From: an uncultured Verrucomicrobium sp.
GTDB lineage: Bacteria; Verrucomicrobiota; Verrucomicrobiia; Methylacidiphilales; GAS474
Direction of reading: 5' to 3'
DNA length: 5,237 nucleotides
Assembly (NCBI GenBank): GCA_903889845.1
Contig: CAISZB010000148.1
Location: forward strand, 1 to 5,237
Position 1 is the first letter of the stretch; each line of letters opens with the position of its first letter. This document shows, piece by piece, positions 1 through 5,237 of this stretch. Below the pieces are notes generated by a model, which searched no databases, was not told the DNA's origin, and saw only the letters and a program-made list of their open reading frames with translations. The position numbers were made by a program, and so were the translations under genes.

Positions 1-1
1 C

Positions 2-1480
2 TCCCACCGCTACATCGCCGACCGCTTCCTCCCCGACAAGGCCATCGACCTCATCGACGAAGCCGCCGCGAAGCTGAAGACCGAAATCGAGAGCATGCCC
101 GAGGAGCTGGAAACCCTCGAACGGCGCGCCCTCCGCCTGGAGATCGAGCAGGAGGCGCTGAAGAAGGAGAAAGACGCCCACTCGAAGACCCGCCTCGCCG
201 CCCTGCAAAAGGAACTGGCCGACGTCCGCGCCGACCGCGACGCCCTGAAGGCCCGCTGGCAGGCGGAGAAAGCGGGCGTCACCGGCCTCCAGACCCTCCG
301 CGCCGAGCAGGAAAAACTCCTCCTCGACATCGAGAAGGCCGAGCGCGCCCACGACCTCAACCGCGTCGCCGAACTCCGCTACGGGAAACTCCCCGAGCTG
401 GAGAAGAAAGTGGCCGAGGCCGAGGAAAAGGCCAAAGCCGCCGCCAACGCCGACAGCCGCCTCATCCAGGAAGAAGTCACCGAGCAGGAGATCGCCGAGG
501 TCGTCGCCCGCTGGACCGGCGTCCCCGTCGCCCGCCTCCTGGAAGGGGAGCGGGACAAGCTCCTCCGTCTGGATACGATCCTCCACGAGCGCGTCATCGG
601 CCAGGACGAGGCCGTCCGCGCCGTCGCCGACGCCGTTATCCGCGCCCGCTCCGGGTTGAAGGACCCGAAGCGCCCCATCGGCTCCTTTCTCTTCCTCGGC
701 CCCACCGGCGTCGGCAAGACCGAGCTGGCCCGCGCCCTCGCCCAGGCCCTCTTCGACAGCGAGGAGAACATCGTCCGCATCGACATGAGCGAGTATATGG
801 AGAAGCACGCCGTCGCGAAGCTCGTCGGCGCGCCCCCGGGATATGTGGGCTACGAGGAGGGCGGCCAGCTCACCGAGGCCGTCCGCCGCCGCCCCTACAC
901 CGTCATCCTCTTCGACGAGGTGGAGAAGGCCCATCCCGACGTCTTCAACATCATGCTCCAGATCCTCGACGACGGCCGCCTGACCGACGCCCAGGGCCGC
1001 ACCGTCGACTTCAAGAACACCCTCCTCATCATGACGTCGAACATCGGCAGCCCCTACCTCATCGAGGGCGCGTCGAAGAACACGACCGGCGAGATCCCGG
1101 AAAAGACCCGGGAGAAAGTCATGGCCGAACTTCGCGCCCACTTCCGGCCCGAGTTCCTGAACCGGATCGACGACACCGTCCTCTTCAAGCCCCTCACGCT
1201 GGCCGAGATCACCCAGATCGTCGACCTCCAGTTCGCCTCCCTCCGGAAGCGGCTCGAAGACCGCAACATCACCCTCGTCCTCACCCCTGCGGCAAAGGAG
1301 CACCTGGCCAAGGCCGGTTACGATCCCGTCTACGGCGCGCGCCCCCTCAAGCGCCTCATCCAGAGGGAAGTCGAGACCGCCCTCGCCCGCAAACTCCTCG
1401 CGGGCGAGGTCAAGGACGGCAGCCGCGTCGAGATCGACGCAAAGGGGGAAGGATTGCTCTTCAAGGTGAAGGGGGCGTAG
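2..1480 (+). CDS. clpB: ATP-dependent disaggregase ClpB, C-terminal part (5' end outside window)
   Basis: ClpB is a cytosolic hexameric AAA+ chaperone that threads aggregated proteins through its central pore, working with DnaK/DnaJ/GrpE. The reading frame is open from base 2 and gives 492 residues; ClpB is usually about 860, so roughly 370 (N-domain and most of NBD1) lie upstream. Numbering from the first full codon: the end of NBD1 (DRFLPDKAIDLIDEAAAK, 7-24) is followed by the long coiled-coil M-domain (about 32-155), which separates ClpB from ClpA and ClpX. NBD2 then shows Walker A GPTGVGKT (233-240), pore loop GYVG with Tyr281, Walker B VILFDE (301-306), sensor-1 Asn347, arginine finger Arg388 in FRPEFLNRID, and sensor-2 GARPLKR with Arg447. 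All expected catalytic residues are present and the C-terminus has normal length, so this part looks intact. Its promoter, possibly heat-shock controlled, is not in the window. The family assignment is secure. Confidence 0.97.
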   Translation, partial: SHRYIADRFLPDKAIDLIDEAAAKLKTEIESMPEELETLERRALRLEIEQEALKKEKDAHSKTRLAALQKELADVRADRDALKARWQAEKAGVTGLQTLRAEQEKLLLDIEKAERAHDLNRVAELRYGKLPELEKKVAEAEEKAKAAANADSRLIQEEVTEQEIAEVVARWTGVPVARLLEGERDKLLRLDTILHERVIGQDEAVRAVADAVIRARSGLKDPKRPIGSFLFLGPTGVGKTELARALAQALFDSEENIVRIDMSEYMEKHAVAKLVGAPPGYVGYEEGGQLTEAVRRRPYTVILFDEVEKAHPDVFNIMLQILDDGRLTDAQGRTVDFKNTLLIMTSNIGSPYLIEGASKNTTGEIPEKTREKVMAELRAHFRPEFLNRIDDTVLFKPLTLAEITQIVDLQFASLRKRLEDRNITLVLTPAAKEHLAKAGYDPVYGARPLKRLIQREVETALARKLLAGEVKDGSRVEIDAKGEGLLFKVKGA

Positions 1481-1492
1481 ACTATCCAGACT

Positions 1493-1855
1493 ATGAAAAA
1501 GGCCCCAGTGAAGTCGAAGCCCAAGGCCGTCCCTGCTCCGCGCCCTCCCAAGAAGGAGCCGGTAACGAAAGCCCCCGCGAAAGCCAAGACGACCCTGGCC
1601 GAAACCTTCCTGCGCCAGCGGATCAGCCTTCTTTCCGAAGTCCTCGACGAGGCGGGCCGCCGCTTCCTCTCCCGCCTCCGCCGGGAGATCGAGGAGACCG
1701 AAGACGCCCTCCTCCGCCAACCGGCGAAGAAGCAGGACAAAGCCGTCCGCCTGATCGACGCCCTCCAGGTCAAGCCCGCCAAGGGCCGCCGCAAGGACCT
1801 CAAAAAGCTCGACCTCCTCATCGGCGAGCTGCAAAAGCTGGCCGAGGACAAGTAG
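1493..1855 (+). CDS. Small basic Lys/Pro/Ala-rich protein of unknown function
   Basis: I do not recognise a family for this 120-residue protein. Residues 1-34 form a low-complexity, probably disordered tail with 10 Lys, 8 Pro and 6 Ala but only one acidic residue, resembling the tails of histone H1-like bacterial proteins. Residues 35-120 are charged and predicted helical, with Leu spacing that could form a coiled coil or helical bundle, and a second basic patch (KPAKGRRKDLKK) near 94-105. There is no signal peptide, membrane segment or cysteine. The ATG lies 12 bp after the clpB stop, so co-transcription with clpB is likely. The nearest purine-rich stretch (GAAGGGGG, 1468-1475) is about 17 bases from the start, too far for a strong ribosome binding site, so translation may depend on ribosomes finishing clpB. 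The C-rich codon usage matches the neighbours, which supports a real gene. Nucleic-acid binding is only an inference from charge. Confidence 0.75.
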   Translation: MKKAPVKSKPKAVPAPRPPKKEPVTKAPAKAKTTLAETFLRQRISLLSEVLDEAGRRFLSRLRREIEETEDALLRQPAKKQDKAVRLIDALQVKPAKGRRKDLKKLDLLIGELQKLAEDK

Positions 1856-1874
1856 GCCGACGCGTCCGACGAAA

Positions 1875-1946
1875 TGGGCGGTGAGGGATTCGAACCCCCG
1901 ACCAACTCGGTGTAAGCGAGCCGCTCTACCACTGAGCTAACCGCCC
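1875..1946 (-). tRNA. tRNA-Val (anticodon UAC)
   Basis: The complementary strand folds into a complete cloverleaf of 72 nt including the discriminator base. The acceptor stem GGGCGGT/ACCGCCC has seven perfect pairs. The D-arm is GCTC-AGTGGTA-GAGC. The anticodon stem is GCTCG/CGAGT with loop CTTACAC, which places UAC at positions 34-36 (bases 1912-1914), decoding valine GUA and probably other GUN codons. The variable loop is five bases, and the T-arm GGGGG-TTCGAAT-CCCTC carries the standard TTCGA motif with one G-U pair. The discriminator is A. No CCA follows (the next bases are TTT), so CCA must be added by tRNA nucleotidyltransferase. The 3' end lies 19 bp from the stop codon of the convergent small basic gene. 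The lptF/G-like gene ends 69 bp upstream on the same strand, so the tRNA may have its own promoter or be cut from a longer transcript. Confidence 0.96.
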
Positions 1947-1981
1947 GGACGTACGGAAGCCCTTATCGTTCCTTCTGAGGC

Positions 1982-2017
1982 GATGGGAGGCAAGCCAAAC
2001 CCGCCTCCGCCCCCATC
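1982..2017 (-). terminator. Possible stem-loop at the 3' end of the lptF/G-like gene
   Basis: Read on the minus strand, GATGGG (2017-2012) and AGGC (2006-2003) can pair with GCCT (1991-1988) and CCCATC (1987-1982). This gives ten pairs with a five-base bulge on the 5' side and an 11-base loop. The structure begins inside the stop codon of the lptF/G-like gene, where a terminator or 3'-end stabiliser would sit. No U-tract follows on either strand, so it is not a canonical intrinsic terminator and could be chance in G+C-rich DNA. Confidence 0.25.
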
Positions 2018-3140
2018 ACGCCCTATCGTAATTCACCCGGGCGATCAGGAAGAGGCCCAGGGCCTCGAAGCAGACGTTGGGCATCCAGATGATCGCTTCC
2101 GGGAAGAAGCGCGGCTGGGCCTTGAGGGTTTCGGCGATCAGGAAGAGGAGGTAGTAGGAAAAGACGATCAGGAGGCTGAGGCCCAGGCCCGCGGAGGTTT
2201 CCCGGCGCCGGGTCTGGATCGCCAGGGGGATGCCGACGAGGACGAAGGTGAAGGAGGCGAAGGAGAAGGAGATCCGCTTCTGCAATTCGGTGAGGAAGGG
2301 GCTCATGTTCCCGATGCGGAGGATCTGGGCGGGGTCGAAGATGCGGGAGGTCAATTCGTGCAGGGTCATCAGGCCCGGCCCCCGCGTCTCCCGCACATGG
2401 GTGAAGAAGTCGCCCAGGGGGACTTCCATCGGGAATTGGGCGGCGCGGGTGCCGGAGGAGATCTGGTGGACGTCGTCGGGGGCGGCGGGGGCGTGGTCGT
2501 CCAGGCGGACGTTGAAGAGGTTGAGGATGATGCGGTTGTTGTTCAGGTCGGGCGTGATCTCGGCGGAGGCGGCCCGGATGGAGCGGAGGGGGTGGCCCTG
2601 TTTGTCGAGCTCCCAGAGGTGGACGTCCTCGGCCCGGGAGGCGTCCCGTTTGCCGATGTAGATGCGGTACCCGCTGAAGGCCTGGATGGGCTGGCCGGTG
2701 GAGAAGAAGCTGAGGGAGTTGTGGCGGAGGAGTTCGGCGATCTCCTCGCGCACGGCCTCCTGGCTGCGCGGCCCCAGGTAGGCGTTGACCCAGAAGCTGA
2801 ACAGGCTGAAGACGAGGGAGAGGAGGACGACGGGGGCGATGAGGGTGGCCAGGCCGATGCCGCTCGATTTGAGGATGACCAGTTCCCGGTCGCTCGACAG
2901 GCGTCCGAAGACGAGGAGGACGGCGAGGAGGAGCCCCCACGGGAGGGTGAAGGTGAGGACGAAGGGGACCAGGAGGACGGTCAGCTTCGCGATGGCGAAG
3001 CCGGAGACCTCGTGGTTCGTCAGCAGGACGGAGATTTCCTTCGAGGCATTCGCCAACAGGAGCAGCACGGTCAGGACGAAGGTGGCCATGAAGGCGACCG
3101 TCAGGATTTCCCAATAGAGTTGGCGGTAGAAGATCTTCAT
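2016..3140 (-). CDS. LptF/LptG-type LPS export permease (YjgP/YjgQ family)
   Basis: In the LptB2FGC complex, LptF and LptG are the inner-membrane subunits that extract lipopolysaccharide from the outer leaflet and pass it to LptA, powered by the LptB ATPase. The 374 residues match the family's usual length (about 350-390) and layout: TM1 near 12-30, TM2 near 53-78, a cytoplasmic coupling helix SSDRELVILKSSG (82-94) with the typical Glu and Gly for contact with LptB, TM3 near 97-118, a periplasmic beta-jellyroll region (about 120-270), and three TM helices in the last 90 residues. I cannot tell LptF from LptG by eye, so no symbol is given. The ATG lies 28 bp after the preceding glycosyltransferase stop. 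Only a GGGG three bases before it resembles a ribosome binding site, and no other start is plausible; the MKIFYRQLYWEIL opening is typical of the family. Only one of the usual two paralogues is in the window. Confidence 0.93.
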   Translation of the reverse strand: MKIFYRQLYWEILTVAFMATFVLTVLLLLANASKEISVLLTNHEVSGFAIAKLTVLLVPFVLTFTLPWGLLLAVLLVFGRLSSDRELVILKSSGIGLATLIAPVVLLSLVFSLFSFWVNAYLGPRSQEAVREEIAELLRHNSLSFFSTGQPIQAFSGYRIYIGKRDASRAEDVHLWELDKQGHPLRSIRAASAEITPDLNNNRIILNLFNVRLDDHAPAAPDDVHQISSGTRAAQFPMEVPLGDFFTHVRETRGPGLMTLHELTSRIFDPAQILRIGNMSPFLTELQKRISFSFASFTFVLVGIPLAIQTRRRETSAGLGLSLLIVFSYYLLFLIAETLKAQPRFFPEAIIWMPNVCFEALGLFLIARVNYDRA

Positions 3141-3168
3141 GTGCCCCGGCGATGCTGCGGACGACGCC

Positions 3169-4635
3169 TCACGGGGAGGCGTCCGCCCCCTTGCCGTTGG
3201 AAAGGAAATAGATGCGGAAGTGGTTCACCGTGTGGCCCCCGGCCTTCGCGTCGAAGTCGTCGACCAGGACGCAGTCCTTGAACTCGGCCCCCAGGATGGC
3301 CGGGACGACTTCGGGGTCGTCGGTGACGAAGAGGGCGCTCTTCCCCTGCGGGGCGTAGGCGCCCCAGAGGGTGAACTGGTCCTGGCCCCGGCGGCCGTTG
3401 GGTGTGTAGATCGTGGGGTGGTCGGGGAGGTAGAAGGCCATTTCGCTCCCCAGGGAATAATAATCGGCGATGAGGTAATCAGGATGCCGGGCCTGCCGGG
3501 CCTGCTCCACGTGGGCGGCGAAGTCGGGCCAGCCCTTGGCCCGCTTCGCCGGATCGTGCTTGAGGGGCAGGTAGGGGGCCAGATGGAAGAGGAAGGTTTC
3601 CAGAAAGGCCAGGGCGCAGCCCACGACGACCAGGATTTTCCACCCCTTCGCCTTCTGCGCCAGCCCCCGCCAAAAGACGATGCTCAGCACGATTCCCGCG
3701 ACGAGGGCGGGGGCGATCCAGTTGGCTTTCCCCGCGCGGTTCAGGCTGGAGAAGAGGAAGAGGAGGACGAGGGGCCAGAATTGGGTGAGGAGGAAACGCG
3801 CGTTGAAGGAGGCGCGCTCCCGCAGCAGGCCGACCCCGGCGACGAGCATCCCGATGAAGAACAGGGGGGAAAGGGCGAGCGATTCCTCGACGAGATACTT
3901 CCACAACTCGGCCAGCGAGAGGTGGAAGGTGTGGTCGATGCCGCTGCGGGATTGGACGGCGGAGAACTCGAGCCAGCCCTCGCGCATGTTCCAGTAGAGG
4001 AGCGGCAGGCAGCAGACCAGGAAGGCCCCCAGGGCCGACCATAACTTGGGGCTGACCAGGAGGCGGCGGCGGTCGGGGGTGACGAGGAGGAAGAGGGCGA
4101 AGCAGAGGAGCTGGACGCCGTTCGTGAACTTCGCCAGGACGCCGAGGCCGACGGCGATCCCGACGGCGAGCCAATCCCGCGTCCGGTCCGTCCGCAGGGC
4201 GCCGAGGAAGAGGTTGCAGGCCAGGGCCCAGAAATAGACGCTGAGGGAGTCGATCGTCGTCAGGATCGCCCCGATGGCGTAGAGCGGGATGATGGCGGCG
4301 AGGAGAACGCTGCGCAGGGCCACGGCCTCCCCGTAGAGGGAGCGCGCCAGCCGGTAAATCTCCCAGCCCGTCCCGGCGGCCAGCAGGACGGCGAGGAAGC
4401 GGACGCCGAACACGGTGTCGCCGAAGAGGTGGGTGGTGAGGGAGAGGGTCCAGGCGATGAGCGGGCCCTTGTCCCGGTAGGCCCAGTCCAGATGCTGCGC
4501 CCAGAGCCAGTAGTAGGCCTCGTCGGGCACGAGGTCGAGGCGGGTGGAGTACCAGCACCGGAAGAGAGCCAGCGCGAGGAGGATCCCGACGGCCCAGGGC
4601 GTGGCGCGCGATTCGTTTGCCGCGGCCTTATTCAT
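3169..4635 (-). CDS. Family 39-type polytopic glycosyltransferase (PMT/ArnT-like)
   Basis: This inner-membrane enzyme probably transfers a sugar from a polyprenyl-phosphate donor to an acceptor on the periplasmic side (lipid A, a glycolipid or a protein). The 488-residue protein has about ten or more membrane segments in its first 360 residues. Family signatures are present: PDEAYYW (37-43), with the acidic pair Asp38-Glu39 in the first periplasmic loop where PMT/ArnT enzymes carry the catalytic acidic residue; DKGPL (55-59); a loop Asp129 in TTIDS; LAKFTNG (167-173); PLLYWNMREGW (211-221); and KANWIAP (303-309). Residues about 365-488 form a soluble, probably periplasmic C-terminal domain. 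The start ATG overlaps the upstream glycosyltransferase stop by 8 bp and is preceded by pyrimidine-rich sequence with no Shine-Dalgarno, which suggests translational coupling. The position between a GtrB/ArnC-like transferase and an LPS exporter gene favours a role in LPS or envelope-glycan decoration. Family confidence is high; substrate is unknown. Confidence 0.9.
   Translation of the reverse strand: MNKAAANESRATPWAVGILLALALFRCWYSTRLDLVPDEAYYWLWAQHLDWAYRDKGPLIAWTLSLTTHLFGDTVFGVRFLAVLLAAGTGWEIYRLARSLYGEAVALRSVLLAAIIPLYAIGAILTTIDSLSVYFWALACNLFLGALRTDRTRDWLAVGIAVGLGVLAKFTNGVQLLCFALFLLVTPDRRRLLVSPKLWSALGAFLVCCLPLLYWNMREGWLEFSAVQSRSGIDHTFHLSLAELWKYLVEESLALSPLFFIGMLVAGVGLLRERASFNARFLLTQFWPLVLLFLFSSLNRAGKANWIAPALVAGIVLSIVFWRGLAQKAKGWKILVVVGCALAFLETFLFHLAPYLPLKHDPAKRAKGWPDFAAHVEQARQARHPDYLIADYYSLGSEMAFYLPDHPTIYTPNGRRGQDQFTLWGAYAPQGKSALFVTDDPEVVPAILGAEFKDCVLVDDFDAKAGGHTVNHFRIYFLSNGKGADASP
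4628..4635 (-). promoter_or_regulatory. 8-bp stop/start overlap between the two glycosyltransferase genes
   Basis: On the minus strand, ATGAATAA contains the start of the family 39-type gene (ATG, 4635-4633) and the stop of the upstream family 2 gene (TAA, 4630-4628) in different frames. The bases just before the ATG are pyrimidine-rich (GACTCCCCCT), with no Shine-Dalgarno match. Initiation therefore most likely depends on ribosomes terminating on the upstream gene, which would keep the two enzymes in step. The overlap is seen directly; the coupling is inferred. Confidence 0.7.
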
Positions 4636-5236
4636 AGGGGGAGTCGGTCCGGCAGATATCCTGCACCAGGTAGAGCGGCCGCTGCTTCACCTGCTCGTAG
4701 ATCCGGCCCACGTATTCCCCCATGACCCCGACGAGGATCAACTGGATCGTCCCGAAAAGGGTGATGGAGCACATGAGCGAGGTCCACCCCGGCACCAGCG
4801 GCGAGCCCCATCCGAAGTGGCGGATCGTCACGTAGCCGACGTAGCCGAGGAAAAAGACGAAGAGCAGCACCGCCACCCCGTAGGCCAGCCGCAGCGGGGC
4901 GGTCGACATCGAGGTGATCCCGTCGAAGGCCAGGAAGAGCATCCGGTGGAGGGGATAGTGGGTCTCCCCGGCGGAACGCGGGTCGCGGTCGTAGAAGACC
5001 TGCGTCTGGGGGAAGCCGATCCAGGGGATGAGGCCGCGCAGGAAGCGGTGCATCTCGCCCATCTGCCCCAGATGGTCGAGGACCCGGCGGCTGAGCAGCC
5101 GGAAGTCGCCGGTGTTCGGCGCGATCGAGATGTGGCTGACGTACCCGATGATCTTATAGAACAGGAAGGCGGTGTGCCGCTTGATCGGGTCCTCCTCGCC
5201 CCGGGTGCGCCGGGTGGCGTGGACGACGTCGTAGCC
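4628..5236 (-). CDS. Family 2 glycosyltransferase, GtrB/ArnC/DPM1-like, C-terminal part (5' end outside window)
   Basis: Enzymes of this family sit on the cytoplasmic face of the inner membrane and load a sugar from a nucleotide donor onto undecaprenyl phosphate. The frame stays open to the right edge and gives 202 residues. Full-length members have about 310-330, so the N-terminal part of the GT-A fold, with the DXD metal site, is missing and the donor sugar cannot be judged. Numbering from the first full codon, the visible part has the family's conserved stretches: an opening GYDVVHATRR, NTGDFRLLSRR (41-51), RFLRGLIPWIGF (64-75), and AGETHYPLHRM (89-99) before the membrane region. Two TM helices follow (about 117-138 and 152-172), then the typical ending GEYVGRIYEQVKQRPLYLV (173-191). 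It is probably first of the three genes seen in this minus-strand group. ArnC, GtrB and polyprenyl-phosphate mannose synthase-like roles all remain possible. Confidence 0.92.
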   Translation of the reverse strand, partial: GYDVVHATRRTRGEEDPIKRHTAFLFYKIIGYVSHISIAPNTGDFRLLSRRVLDHLGQMGEMHRFLRGLIPWIGFPQTQVFYDRDPRSAGETHYPLHRMLFLAFDGITSMSTAPLRLAYGVAVLLFVFFLGYVGYVTIRHFGWGSPLVPGWTSLMCSITLFGTIQLILVGVMGEYVGRIYEQVKQRPLYLVQDICRTDSPYE

Positions 5237-5237
5237 C

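Noticed and set aside
1859..1866. Palindrome GACGCGTC between the small gene and the tRNA
   Set aside because: It is only eight bases, has no loop and no U-tract, and the flanking bases do not extend it. Too short to call an operator or terminator.
1330..1932. - strand open frame running from the tRNA into clpB (200 codons)
   Set aside because: It would start inside the tRNA and cover the small basic gene and the clpB end in antisense. It is Arg/Ser-rich, as expected for a shadow frame.
1875..1946. tRNA-Val as a possible integration (att) site
   Set aside because: No integrase gene and no repeat of the tRNA 3' end were seen in the window, and both sides hold ordinary chromosomal genes.
1962..1993. 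Possible tRNA promoter on the - strand: TTGCCT (1993-1988) and GATAAG (1967-1962)
   Set aside because: The spacing is about 20 bases and both boxes match the sigma-70 consensus only partly. Such matches are expected by chance, so it is not listed as a feature.
1983..3281. Long + strand open frame opposite the lptF/G-like gene (432 codons, Gly/Glu/Asp-rich)
   Set aside because: It is the antisense of a clearly recognised permease. Its low-complexity composition is what C-ending codons produce on the opposite strand, and it has no domain.
3139..4044. + strand open frame opposite the family 39-type glycosyltransferase
   Set aside because: It is antisense to a gene with family motifs and membrane segments. 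Its Gly/Glu/Val-rich sequence is a composition shadow.
4628..5062. Complete short gene starting at the ATG at 5062
   Set aside because: The same frame continues upstream to the window edge with conserved family 2 glycosyltransferase sequence (GYDVVHATRR, NTGDFRLLSRR), so this ATG is an internal methionine.

Overview
The window is G+C-rich bacterial chromosome, with heavy use of C-ending codons (CTC, ATC, CGC, GCC) in genes on both strands. An LptF/LptG-type lipopolysaccharide exporter subunit points to a diderm (Gram-negative) bacterium that makes LPS or a related outer-membrane glycolipid. The weak or absent Shine-Dalgarno signals would fit several phyla, for example the Verrucomicrobia/PVC group, but nothing here fixes the taxon.

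The left part (2-1855) is on the + strand. It holds the C-terminal 492 residues of the disaggregase ClpB, cut by the window edge. A 12-bp gap separates it from a 120-residue lysine/proline/alanine-rich basic protein of unknown function. Everything to the right is on the - strand and converges on this pair: a tRNA-Val(UAC) gene ends only 19 bp from the small basic gene.

The right part reads leftwards, in transcription order, as three envelope genes: (1) the C-terminal 202 residues of a GtrB/ArnC/DPM1-like family 2 glycosyltransferase, cut by the right edge; (2) a complete 488-residue polytopic family 39-type glycosyltransferase, whose start overlaps the previous gene by 8 bp; and (3) a complete 374-residue LptF/LptG-type permease, after a 28-bp gap. 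tRNA-Val lies downstream on the same strand. The likely logic is that the first enzyme loads a sugar onto polyprenyl phosphate on the cytoplasmic side, the second transfers that sugar to an acceptor on the periplasmic side, and the permease belongs to the machine that extracts LPS from the inner membrane. Donor sugar and acceptor cannot be read from the sequence.

I saw no mobile element, CRISPR array, phage gene, toxin-antitoxin pair or clear new system. The points worth a second look are the small basic protein behind clpB, the glycosyltransferase pair coupled to an LPS-export gene, and start codons without good ribosome binding sites.
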